A stretch of 44,600 nt of DNA from Gnetum montanum. Its lineage: Eukaryota; Streptophyta; Gnetopsida; Gnetales; Gnetaceae. The notes under the pieces are model-generated. The model had not been told where the DNA came from. It searched no databases and saw only the letters and a list, made by a program, of their open reading frames with translations. Where the stretch lies: positions 510,872 to 555,471 of the forward strand of contig MNCI01014752.1 of NCBI GenBank assembly GCA_015680685.1. Direction: 5' to 3'. Positions 33,001 to 43,450 of this stretch are shown piece after piece. The translations under genes and the position numbers were made by a program. Each line of letters opens with the position of its first letter. Positions within the stretch are counted from its first letter, which is position 1.

Positions 33001-33990
33001 TGTTTCAGAGCCTGTTTGACCTACGTAAACTCGTCGAGGAGATTCCTCTCTTGACTAGGTTGTTTATTCCCCTTGTCTTCTTCCATTCATCCCAAGAGAC
33101 GAATCTCCTGAGGTGGAATGATGTCAGTCAGGGGGTTGTTCTTTTTCTCGCCGAGAGGAAGTGGCTACATTTCTACACCTTTATCCTGCCTCTAAGGTAC
33201 AGGCGAAGGCACAGAGGCTAGGGGCCTAGGCTTAGGGAAGCCGAGCATAGAATGGTCTTTTATAGCGTTAACAGATGTGGCTTCCCTCTTTTGTTTACTA
33301 GGTGATGATTGGCGATTTTGGTTAGAGGACTGCCCCTGCGTGAGGGGAGTAGCTAGTGGTTTTGACATCCTAAGAATGAAGGGTGCCCTAGGTGTGGGCG
33401 CGGGCGCAACTGCGGCTTTGCTATTACTACATGGCTGAGTGGCATTCTAAGAAGGTGCCTGAATGATGAAGGGTGGCCTTGAAAAACCACTAGCTGTCGA
33501 TGAAGGGTTTGCCCCCCTTGATGAGCTGGTAGGTACACGTAAAACAAAAGGTTGTTTGGGCGGTACTTTCCTCTCACTGTCCGTACTAACCACATTGATT
33601 GTATAGGGTGCGTTGTTTGCATTCAATGGATCCTTATACACGTGCAATGCTTGGTTTTCCGGCCGCGTCGGACTACTGCCATCTAGTTTCAGATGACCAT
33701 CGTCGATCATGCATTGAATGTCGTCCTTCAATGCCCAGCAGTCATCTGTGTCGTGACCACATAATTGGTGGTAGTCACAGAAACGGTCCAACCTAAAAGA
33801 TTTCGAAACTGGTGGTTCATTAGGTAGGGCTAAAGAAGGATTCTTCAGCAATTCATAATGACGTCTGTGACACTTCATAGCTTCTTCGGATACCCTTTTG
33901 GGTTGGATGTATCCTACCCCTAACAATTGTTTCAACAGTTCTGAGTGTTTTACAGGCAGGGCTGTATACTTTGAGTGATCTTTAAACTCA
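33001..33990 (-). pseudogene. Element C gag C-terminal part: zinc knuckle
   Basis: The 162-codon segment 33447-33935 has HYELLKNPSLALPNEPPV, then CDYHQLCGHDTDDCWALK, a Cys-His-His-Cys knuckle, and two or three PF(V/I)(L/I)(R/Q) repeats with S/P-rich linkers. Bases 33001-33446 encode a charged, Pro-rich linker with stops. It would bind RNA in the particle. It shares frame with the protease part and is shifted by one relative to the capsid part. Confidence 0.75.
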
Positions 33991-35944
33991 AAGTTTGGTT
34001 TTGGCTGGGGGACCCTTCAGGTGCAGCTGTGTCCTAGCTGGTGCTACCAACACTGGCCATGGTCTCAGGAGGAATTGTAGGTGCCTTCTTGTTCTTGTTC
34101 TTTGTGCCCTCAACCAGCGTAGCTACTATTGTTGTCGTCACTTTACCTTTGTCTTTCCCTTTGTTGTGAGTGTTCTTGTAGGCGACATACGCTAGGTCTT
34201 TGCTGGCCTCCGCAGCATCTTGGATGCTTTTAGTTTGAGCAAAGGCCTGGTGTAGGGAGTTAGGGGAAAGATAATATAGCTTTGACTTGATAAAGTCATT
34301 GACTGCTCCTTTGAAGATAGCCAGTAAGTGTGGCTCTGTGATTGGCTTATGGATTTCATTCAAAGTAGCACTCCAACGCTGTATGAACTTCTGGATTGGT
34401 TAGAGAGGGTCTTGTTTCACTCCCATGAGTTGATCTAGTGTGACTTCCAGCTTTAAGTTGTATTTAAAGCGAGTCATGAATTGTGTCAGAAGCTCTTCCA
34501 AGGTTGAAATGGAAGAGCGTGGGAGGGCTCGATACCAATCTAGAGCATTCCCTATCAGAGACATAGCAAAGACATGGATAATCGTGTGAGGCCATTATTG
34601 CAACAATAAGGATTCGGATCTGAAGGTGACCAAGTGAGCGTTAGGATCCCCCTCCCCATTATACTTGGTAAAATGAGGTAAGGACATTCCTGGTGGCAAC
34701 GATAGCATAGGGACCGCTGGACTAATATGATCATCCTGGTAGAAGTCCATGATCTATATAGTATCTGAGCCAGCAGCCTTAAGATGCCTAACCTCCTCCA
34801 TGAGGGTTTGAATAAGTAAAAAGGCTTGATCCAGACCTGTTGATGGAGGTGTCTGTACAAGAGGAGCAGGGGGCTGACCTGGAAAAGCTATGCCCGGCAA
34901 TGGAAATGGTGGGATGGTTTGGCCAGTAGATGGTGGGGCAGGGATTCCTGTAGGCAAGGATGCCTGTGAAGACCACCATCCACCGGTTTGGGAAGAGAGA
35001 TTAGCTGTCATCGGCTGCACGGGATAAGGATAGGGATATTACGGGACCATCTACGGAATAAGCGTTGTCGGTGCCACCGAGGGTTGCACGCCATATACCG
35101 CAAACTGGTTATGTTGTGCCGCGGGATTGGTCCACTGACTCACGGCAGGCCATTGGATAGGTATCTGTGGTTGCACGACAGCGGTGATCTGCTGGGTTGG
35201 AGGGGATGGCAGTGATAAAGCCTGCATCGGGTGAGTTGTAGATGTAGGATGGGGTTGGATCTGAGGGATGAAATGGGGCGCGATGGATGCTGGAACCATC
35301 GATGGAATGTTGAGCATGCGTGGTGACGAGGCCACCCCCATCTAATCGTGGGGTATTTGCACTTGCAGCCCAGATGGCTGCGCAGTGGCTTGCGAAATGA
35401 CAGGGATGTGCGTCTATGTGGTCATGGTTGGGTTGAGAGGGGCAGCTTCTCTGTTGAGAGGGAATAATGGATTGACGTAAGTATGGGGACTAAGAGTGTG
35501 ATATGAATGTTCAGACTGGGCTGCAAATTCATCATCCTCTTCCTCCCCATTTTGGCGTTCCATCATAGCCCATGTAGCCTGGCTCTTAGCCATGACCAAC
35601 TATGTTATAATTTCGTGGTGATTGTCTGCTAAAGGGATAATGTCATAGGCTGTTGGGGTAAAATCCTGACCCCCTCGATGGATCATCTCGAAATTCCATT
35701 TTGCCCCAACTTCAGCTTGGCTAAGGGCAAACTTCGCCTGGATCTTGATGCAGATGAAGTTGTATTCCTCAGGGGTCACGACAGTAAATACTGGATCTTT
35801 TCCCTGCAGTCTCAATGACCGACACAATGGTCCCTGAGGTCCTGCTACACCAGAAGCTAGTCTGGTGATAGCGATAGGGTACATAGATGTGGCACCCACA
35901 TCAGCAGCGACCATGACAGTTGTGGTTGTGTAAAATGAATCCAT
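33991..35944 (-). pseudogene. Element C gag, N-terminal and capsid part
   Basis: It starts MDSFYTTTTVMVAADVGATS at 35944. All pieces down to 34034 are in one frame, interrupted by stops near 35600, 35414, 35342, 35051, 34755 and 34595. Conserved blocks are YNFICIKIQAKF, FEMIHRGGQDF, a long Pro/Gln-rich region (about 35341-34860), LPPGMSLPHFTKYNGEGDP, and the capsid-type blocks FAMSLIGNALDWYRALP, FMTRFKYN and FIQRWSATLNEIH. Lys-rich residues end the segment. The same order is seen in B. Role: particle formation. Confidence 0.8.
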
Positions 35945-36180
35945 TGATCAAGTAGATTAATCGACGATGAATGACTGGATCTCAAAGAAAAAACGATGGA
36001 CAAAGAAGATCGTGGTTAGGCTTTCTACCCTGTAAGATTCCAAAGGAATCGTTAAAGTAACCGATCTACACCACACGAGTTTTCGTAAACTTCCCTAGAG
36101 GTATTACGTTCACATTTTTTGGCAGCGCGGGTATAGATCGCTAACAGGGCTACCCGTAGAAAATACGAATCAGAGCCTAG
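35945..36180 (-). other. Untranslated leader of element C
   Basis: It is about 240 bases between the primer-binding site and gag. No ORF or repeat is seen; it lacks the tandem repeat found in B's leader. Confidence 0.5.
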
Positions 36181-36198
36181 GCCCTCCTTCTAGCGCCA
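36181..36198 (-). promoter_or_regulatory. Primer-binding site of element C
   Basis: tggcgctagaaggagggc on the minus strand starts six bases after the LTR end. The tRNA is not assigned. Confidence 0.65.
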
Positions 36199-36204
36199 GA
36201 AAAC

Positions 36205-37766
36205 TGTAACGATGAAAAATGTTGACAGCTGGAATACCAAAAAAAATCCGTGTATATAGTCTTAACCATGGATCGGTGCAAGGGCTATGCTAGAGAAAAT
36301 GAATCTGCAGTGCCCTGAACGGTCTTGTCGATCAGACAGGGACTTACTAAATCAGTAAACCGATGGAGATTATGAATATTTTCGTGACGCGATTTTCTTT
36401 GACGAGTCACGAAATGAGAGAAAAACGATGTGGATAAATTGTAATGATGATAACGTTAACATGGCAAAAGGAAATCAAACAAAAGAGAAACGCGTGATTT
36501 CAAGATCTATGCTTTGACCCAAAAAATGAATATTTTGTATACCACGTTACACTCGGGAGACCCCGATTGCCTTGTGTGAAGAAAATACAAAATAACAAGA
36601 AAATTGTCTAAGAAGAAGTACAGAATAGAGTCTGATCTACCTCGTAGGCCAGAGATGGGATGCAAGGAAGGTCAAGTTCTAACGTTTATTGATCAACTGC
36701 TTCTGATCAATAGAGCTCACAAACCATGCCAGATGATCTCTCGATCTCTAATCTGCTCCTTTTGCCTTGGGTAGTCTCTGCTCGGAACTGCCAATGATCA
36801 CCAATGGAGAAAGTTGTGTCTTCGCCAAAGGGCCAATCACTCCTACTACTAATGCTCAAGCAAAATTTTTCTTGTCTTTGCTACAAGATAGTGCTACCAA
36901 AAGATTGCCAAAATGCTGCTCTCTTTCTCTATCTCTCTCTGTCTCTGTGTTTCTTCACCAACTGGGATATTTATAGGCTTGACAATATGTGGAGAAGGCA
37001 TGGCTGTGATGACACGTGTTTCAAACCTTTCATAAGATCATTGACTTGATCGTCCTTATGTTGAAATTTGTGACTACGCACAATACGTGCATCTGCGTAT
37101 TATGCGTATGGATGACAAACGTGGATCGGACATGTCTTAGTTGATTTTGGGCTTCATTACGCTCGTACGCATTGCGTCGCATGCGAGAGCGTAATAAAGC
37201 ACAAAAGTAATGGACTCAAGTCCCTTTATGCTGGTTCACGCTGTCAAGCGTAGTGAAGCGTAAACAATGATTAACTTGGCGATGGATTACGCTAACATAC
37301 GCTGCGTTGCGTAAAGAGCGTAACGTGATCAATCGGCAAGAAAGAGAAAAGAGTTGATCTATTGTGTTTCCTATGGATTCTCTTTGACATTTTCGAAGCT
37401 CATTATGCTACCTTGCATAATAGAGCATAAATCTACCCCTTGGACAAAAGACTTAGTAGAATACACAAGAGATCGCATATTACACTGCTTAGGCCTTAGG
37501 CTTCGCCAAATCTGCTGAAGTAAACCGCCCTCTAATATCAGACTATGTTACACTAAGCGTCATTACGCTATGTTGCGTACTATAGCGTAAAGACGGAAAA
37601 CATAGTAAGATAGGAAATTTGCAAAAGGAAACCGAAGTCTTGATACCGCACGCCTCTTTGCCTTGCTTTGCCTTGCCTTGTTCTCCTTTCTGGAATTCTA
37701 TCATGTACTTTTGTCTGAATCACGAATCTTCGCTTGAGGCCGACTCATAATTTTCACGGTGTTTCA
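36205..37766 (-). repeat. 5' LTR of element C (right copy)
   Basis: It is the partner of 22105-23656. On the minus strand it reads TGAAACACCGTG...CGTTACA. Palindrome-like motifs such as ttacgctaacatacgctgcg and ttgcgtaaagagcgtaac (about 37287-37324) are better conserved here than in the left copy, where several CG have become TG or CA. Confidence 0.9.
36964..36977 (-). promoter_or_regulatory. TATA box of element C 5' LTR
   Basis: cctataaatatccc on the minus strand; transcription would run leftwards into the gag-pol region. Confidence 0.6.
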
Positions 37767-37771
37767 TATCC
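37767..37771. repeat. Target-site duplication of element C, right copy
   Basis: tatcc here, catcc at 22100-22104. Confidence 0.65.
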
Positions 37772-38207
37772 CACTGCGTGGCTTTGGCTATTGGACAAAG
37801 GGTTTCCTTTAATACTCAAAAAGGTTCTTGTTTCTCCAAAGAATGCACCACCTCATCCCATAGCTTTGGTTGTGACAACGAATTCTTTTAAATAGGACAC
37901 AAGAGTCTCATTCCTCCAAAGGATGCACATTCCATGCCTTGGTCCCAAGTCTGCTAGATACTGGCTATTAACAAGGAACAACATGATGTGTTCACACAAG
38001 AGCATTCCTCTTCTCATAGTAACAAACCTTCTCCCTATACATCTCAAAACCTCATTTCTCGATCCCATGTACTTCTGAACACGGTGCAATGACAACTAGT
38101 CAAGTGCCAAAGAACAATTCTTGATACCCCATTGCTTGTGGTGCTTTTTACTTCTTTGTTGAAACCTCTCAGGTAGATTCCTCTAGGCATCAACAAAGAG
38201 GAGCCAA
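37772..38207 (+). other. 3' untranslated region of element B, right part, with polypurine tract
   Basis: The sequence continues B after the C insertion. It ends in the polypurine tract atcaacaaagaggagccaa (38189-38207), which touches the TG of the right LTR. The minus-strand frame at 37853-38095 has no recognised domain and is not supported. Confidence 0.65.
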
Positions 38208-40136
38208 TGAAAACACCACAAAAATTTTGGCCTAGGACTTTCAGACAAGATTCAAGCTAAGTCATGCAGCCACCCAAGCATGAATACAGCATGACCAAAC
38301 TTAGAGGTCTTCGAAACAACCCTCGATGGTCCACAATTCAATAGGCAAGGTTGCCCTGGGGCCCACAAGTGATTGCACCAACTTCTGACATCCATAATCA
38401 AAATTTTTTGGCTCAAAATGCCTAGTTTTGGCTAAGTAAACTTTGGTCACGCTATAGCTTACGCTACCCAGCATAAGGCTCAGCGTCACCAACTTTTGGA
38501 GCACCGAAAATAAGTCAAAATAGGCCAAAATTAAGCATAGGGACCCCCCATGACCTTCACCAAGGTCTCCAATAGCTCCTAGCCTCTAGAAAATCAAGAT
38601 TTTGGCCTCAAATGTGCCACTTTGACTTGGTGACGCTAGGGTTACTTTTCAGACGCTGTAGAGCGTAAGGCTTAGCATCACCAACTTTTGGAACCTCAAA
38701 ACTAAGTTAAAACATGCTAAAATTAAACACAGGGACCCCCCATGACCTTGGCCAAGGTCCCTAGCAGCTCCCAACCTCTAGAAAATCAAGATTTGGGCCT
38801 CAAATTGCCACTTTGACTTGGTGACACTCGGGTTACTTTTCAGACCCTGCACAACGTAAGGGTCACCGTCACCAACTTTTGGAGCCCCAAAAATAAGTTA
38901 AAATAGGCCAAAATTAAGCACAAGGACCTCCCATGACCTTTACCAAGGTCCCCAATAGCTCCCAACCTCCAAAAATCTAAATTTAGGCCTTAAATGTGCC
39001 ATTTTGACTTGGTGACACTGGAGTTACTTTTCCGATGCTGCACAACGTAATGCCTAGCGTCATCAACCAAAATAGGGCCAAAACAACATCCAAATCAGCC
39101 CAAATTTGGCACACAGAATCCTCATGACCCATGGCATGCAAATATTCTCTGAAAATGGATCTCATAGGTCAAAAATGGGTTCAAACTACACTATTTTCAG
39201 GTCATACGCTGTTAGTCACATTGACATGCTTCCAACAACGTAAACCCGAAGTAAACACTTTCATACGCTAGATGCTGGATGCTAGATGCTAATGCTAGGA
39301 CACACTATAGACATGCCAGAGCTAGATCCACATACGTTGTAGGCCTTGGTGGAGAAAAAACAACATAGATCTACAGATTCGGAGGCTATACATCCAGATC
39401 CACTCTTGTACTTTAACATTTTTGTACATTTTTCATTTTACAGTGTATCAAGCTCTTACGTTGTGGATTACACACATCAGTGTAAGAGATCTTAGTCACA
39501 TTGCATGCTGTACATTGTAGCATTTTGTTCATCCAGTCAATGCATACACCTGTCACCCGATCCGAAGTTTGCTCACCCCATAGCCACTGATCTTCTCCCA
39601 GATCTGAATATCGCGCCTAAAATCCTATAAATCTCCTATTTTTCTCCTAGATCAAGGTTTCAAAAAATTGGAATCTGACACACTTAGGAGATCTGGGCAT
39701 CAATCTCATATGCTGGGCTTCATACACTTGGACATTGTACACTTGCAATCCAAAACTTGCATCTTCCCAGCACCTGCTCTCATCCATCGGGGTTAAACGT
39801 CTGCCTTGCGACCACTCCATAATTGCGTTTTGACCAGTGCACATTCTAATTGTTTATCAATACAAATAGTTTGCATTATTACCCAGATTCTTACATTTTA
39901 CATTCGTTTTCATTCATTTATGTTCAGTTTTTCATTTGTTTATGTATAACCCAACGCATCGCAATTGCGTATGTTCGGGGAAGTCCTATTTTGATCCACG
40001 TGCAGACCATTCAAGGTACTCTACCTTCGTTGATTTCCATCTTGCCCTTAGGCGAAGGTAGGGTCTTACTGTTTCATCCGTAGATCTCTCGGTGTTTGTT
40101 CATTCCAGCCTCTCACCGACGATTTTAGATGGTACA
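38208..40136 (+). repeat. 3' LTR of element B (1929 bp)
   Basis: It starts tgaaaacaccac and ends ...atggtaCA. It matches 8387-10192 throughout. It is longer because of a third copy of the 190-bp unit, partly offset by small deletions near 39900. TATA at about 39626. Several motifs such as cttacgctacccagca are shared with the left copy. Confidence 0.85.
38482..39057 (+). repeat. Three tandem units of about 190 bp in B's 3' LTR
   Basis: Units begin near 38482, 38674 and 38866 with (c/t)(g/a)tcaccaacttttgg, and include catgacctt and ccaaggtc blocks. The left LTR has two. Confidence 0.75.
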
Positions 40137-40141
40137 CTTAC
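40137..40141. repeat. Target-site duplication of element B, right copy
   Basis: cttac here, cttaa at 8382-8386. Confidence 0.7.
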
Positions 40142-40701
40142 TTCATCAATCAATGTACGTCAACTAAGCTAAATAATTGCATTAACTAGGCCTCATATAT
40201 GCATCCCCCTATGTTTACATAGCCTTGTTTACGTGGCCCTATCGATGCATGTCAAAAATACTATATATACCCACATTGTGCCTTTGAAAATTATCCATTT
40301 GTTCACAAAGCAAGGGGATTTTTTCTATTTTTGTCCATCAAGTCTTCTTACCAAGCACATACCATTTCTACTATGTGTCCCAATCCAACCATTCTTTCAC
40401 CCTTTTGCTACAGAAGGTATGCTCTACATCATGGGGAGGGGTGGGGGGTGCTAAGGTCTATAATTATTATGATTATCAAAGACTTAACACCTCTTAGGGG
40501 ATAGACAAGAAAAAACAAAAAAACAACTATAAATTGCAACTCATTATGTTTTATTGCTTTTTCTAACCCCTCAACTACACTTCAAGGAACCTAACAAAAT
40601 GCATGTCCTAGTGTCATAGCTTGGGTAAAATAAGAAGGTGTATTATTTCCATTTTGAGTAACTTATACACATTTTAATTCATCGTTATTTTCTGATTGCA
40701 A
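40142..40701 (+). promoter_or_regulatory. LTR-like promoter region, probable continuation of A's 3' LTR, and leader
   Basis: Bases 40150-40300 resemble the part of A's 5' LTR just before its TATA box (tacgtc.acta.gc and agccttgtt.a.gt.gcc). A TATA box, ctatatata, lies at 40262-40269. That places the B insertion about 125 bases upstream of the TATA of A's 3' LTR. Beyond about 40300 the similarity to A is lost. A purine-rich gggg run lies at 40431-40450. The rest up to the ATG at 40702 is AT-rich with no gene. Confidence 0.4.
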
Positions 40702-41800
40702 ATGGCACCTAAATCGAGGCATCCAAGGGGAGAAGGACCATCCCAACCAAGGGACAAGTGACCTAGAATGGAAAGAGGATGGGGCACATGACCTCAAGAG
40801 CATGAGGAGGGCTCACATGCAACTGGCCCTCTCTATGAAGGACCTAACATGCAATCTATTCATTAGATTCCTAAAGAGAACATCCCTGGCAAACAATTGC
40901 AAAGGGATGAGACTCTAGTGGTAGTGCCACAACTTGAGGTCACCCTGACCTAAGCCTGTATTGATGCCATTAAGCCAAGGGAGCTACAATGAACAGTCCT
41001 TCAGGAGTTAAACTTTAGACCATTTCTAGAAAATGCACTAGAAGAAGTCAAAACCCAACTACAAAATTCTCCTATGTAGCCAATCATCACCTCCAATGGT
41101 GAATGGTACCTAGGAGAAACTTATCTCTTCTAGACGAATTGGAAAATGAGGTCCAAAGTAAGAATCAAGGACATTCATTTATCTTACTCTGTACAAGTAA
41201 TTATGCAAGCTCTTAGGTTTCTTGAGACTAGAGCTGATGTAGTGGAGATTCCAAAATAAGTAGACCCCGAGGTGAAAAGGGAGTGGATCAAATGGTGCTA
41301 TGGGGTAGAACCTAAGGAGTTTGGCACACTAACCACCCTAGAGAGAGTCTACTCAAAAATTTTGTGTTACCACTTGAATCCAATGGTAAGACCCAACAAG
41401 ATCACTATCTTCTCTACTTGTGCATGTGCCACTCTAAGTGGGAAGTTCCCCATTAACCTTCCACAATTACTTTTACTTGAAATTGAAAAAATATTTACTA
41501 AAAACAAATGTGGAAGGTGAGCTCTACCCTTTCCATGCCTAATTAGGAAGTTATTCAAATGGGCAGGGATAGCACGCTATGCTAATGATACACTTCGTCA
41601 TGCCCTAATTGCCTCATGGCATGAAATGATGAAAAGCGAGACTCCTACCACAATGCAAATAAGGGAAGAGTAGCAACCATCTCCACCATCAACACAAATA
41701 ATAAGGTCAGGCTTGCAAACGATCGCAGAACACATACACAAGATCAACAATCACTTTTGAGCCAGCAAGAGCAATCAGTAGGAACTGGTGGTGGAGAATA
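40702..41800 (+). pseudogene. Extra ORF, part 1: plant-transposon-protein-like domain
   Basis: The frame starts MAPKSRHPRGEGPSQPRDK and stays in one frame with many stops to about 41760. Residues around 190-290 read REWIKWCYG, LNPMVRPNKITIFSTCACA, LSGKFPINLP and LPFPCLIRKLFKWAGI. This order (W..., 'P.vr.n.it', 'G..in.p', 'LPFPCLI..L...aGI') recalls the putative plant transposon protein domain often carried beside plant gypsy elements (Pfam PF20167 as I remember it). Its function is unknown. The start MAPK matches the start of the antisense gene in element C. Which element owns this ORF is unclear. Confidence 0.45.
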
Positions 41801-42096
41801 CGCTTTAGTGTACTACCCTAAAATGAGCCATCTTGAACAAGTGGCTTGATTTGTAAGTCTACTGGATAGATCAGGGTCGATGTTTTCTACCACATGAACA
41901 TAAGTGCCTACAAAAATGAACCCCTATGTTTGAGAAGTAATGGTGTCCACCCAACAACTATTTTTTGGAATTTCAAGAAATGCCACTACTTTCTTGATAC
42001 ACTTGGAGGATGGAGAGGGGGCGACTATCCTAGTAATGCAACACCAGGGATAAGAGGTTGCAGTAGAAGTGGTTGCTAACACAATTGCTATAACTC
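41801..42096 (+). other. Linker of the extra ORF, frame lost
   Basis: Stops are frequent in all plus frames. A second plus frame between 41894 and 42079 reads openly but is not recognised. One or more frameshifts must lie here. Confidence 0.3.
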
Positions 42097-43450
42097 TTGA
42101 TGCACCTGTATGGGATGTACATGGACTTGGAGATGTACATACATCTACGTGGCAGAATCAATGCAACCCAACATGAAGAATTGTTGAACCGACTAGTGGA
42201 AACTAGGAAAATGCTTCTAGATGTTTTTGATCTTCTAGACAACATCACTACCACTCATTCGGAGTTGCTCTCAACAAGGGGCAAGTGCCTCATCTTAGAG
42301 GGGAAACTTAAAGTAGCCCAGGTAGATTATCAATGCTTAGCTATGGAAGTTGCCCAATTGAGGACCCAACTTGCTAATCCAGCTCTTCTCAACCGCAAAC
42401 TCACCAGGGATGAAGCTTTTCAACAACTTTGAACCAAACTTCAAATGGTTGAGAATGAGTGAGAGTTGGAAATCCTTGATAAGTCCTTAATAGATGCTCG
42501 TTCTTACCATCTAAACAAGGACTTGGCAAAGGTTCATCAGGAGAATGTTAGGTTGATTGTAGAAGTACATCGCTTGTGTAATGTTGGTGTTGAAAATCAA
42601 CACATGAAAGATTTTATCCATCAAAAGTAGGAGGAGCTAGCTAGGGTAAACACTGATGTAAGAAAATTGATGGTTGAAAATCGTAATCTATCCATGGAGG
42701 AAGTTCGAGCCTTGTGACAAAAATTAGCTATTGAAATCGCTGCTTGAAAAAATGAGGCCCTTAAGTTTGAATGAGTAAAAAATCATTATAGGGACCAAGT
42801 GGGATTGCAAAAGGAAGTAAATGAAAAAGAGATTCAAATCACAAAGGCTAAAATGAACCAAGCACTCCAACAGCTCAGAGAAGGAGGTGAGGTATGGTAA
42901 TCCATCTTCGATGGATTTATCTCAAAGAGTTGTAGATTGAAGAGATTATGGAATACATGGAGTTAGCCAATCTCCATTATGTAAACCTGGCTATGCTGAT
43001 AGCTAGAAGGCCGTGGTTAGACCTAGAGGAAAAGGTGACCACCTTGTATTCTTTATACAAGGGTGAGTTCCACGTACATAAAGAGACAAAGCAAAAGCTA
43101 GAAATAGTCAATGCGTAACTTGAAGTTCTTCACACCCATTTTGAAGGACAATGTGTAGTTGTAGAGAACTTGGCCCGATGAATGAATGACTACCCACAGC
43201 TACAAAAATTGGTCCAAGAATTTGATATTGAACAAAAATAGTTCACTGCTTGGTTTGTCAATTTGAAGGAACTTTTTCCTACACTTCCATGTCCTTGGGA
43301 TGTTCCTATCCCAGCACACATTGGTGAGGCTGCCTGGATGGTGAATGATCCCAGAAGCAAAGAGGAGAAAATGAGGGTATTGTTGGAGGCTTTTCAATTG
43401 CCTCTAGAAGTTGCAATAGTAGCAAGACAACCATCATTAATGCCTCAACC
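42097..43450 (+). pseudogene. Extra ORF, part 2: long coiled coil
   Basis: The same frame as part 1 returns at 42097 with heptad-rich sequence (EELLNRLVETRKMLLDVFDL, LLSTRGKCLILEGKLKVAQ, VAQLRTQLANPALLNRKL) and continues with stops to about 42897. After a one-base shift near 42920 it goes on as IEEIMEYMELANLHY and ends with a Trp/Pro-rich segment (FPTLPCPWDVPIPAHIGEAA). About 430 codons are almost wholly helical and charged, so a structural or oligomerising role is inferred. No catalytic motif is seen. Confidence 0.5.

Larger units (their letters stand above)
22105..37766 (-). mobile_element. Element C: Tat-lineage Ty3/gypsy retrotransposon, minus strand, nested in B
   Basis: LTRs of 1552 and 1562 bp (about nine in ten bases identical by eye over 200 bases) bound a 12.5 kb internal region read on the minus strand: primer-binding site, gag, protease, a 3.4 kb spacer with an oppositely oriented gene, RT, two RNases H, integrase, tandem array and polypurine tract. 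A 5-bp target duplication flanks it. The second ORF keeps one frame from 28712 down to the assembly gap, so this is the best preserved element of the window, but stops in all genes make it non-functional as it stands. It lies in B's 3' untranslated region, so it arrived after B. Confidence 0.9.
8387..40136 (+). mobile_element. Element B: Tat-lineage Ty3/gypsy retrotransposon, with C nested inside
   Basis: Two LTRs in the same orientation (8387-10192 and 38208-40136, roughly nine in ten bases identical by eye in a 250-base sample) bound the element. Its ends read T(A/G)...CA and the flanks carry a 5-bp duplication. Inside, on the plus strand, lie a primer-binding site, gag, protease, a 3.4 kb spacer, RT-RNase H-archaeal RNase H, an integrase remnant, tandem repeats and a polypurine tract. 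After removing element C (15.7 kb) the element is about 16 kb, a size usual for Tat/Ogre elements. The dual RNase H supports the Tat assignment. Integrase is mostly deleted and all genes have stops. Confidence 0.85.

Noticed and set aside
32535-33221. Plus-strand frames opposite C's protease
   Set aside because: The minus strand carries the retropepsin loop and neighbours in frame; the plus frames have no similarity and lie over it.
22667-36976. A plus-strand frame starting MGSLCSELPMITNGESC found at 22667 and again at 36767
   Set aside because: Both copies lie at the same place in the two LTRs of element C and are equal by duplication, not by selection; their C-terminal parts differ by frame.
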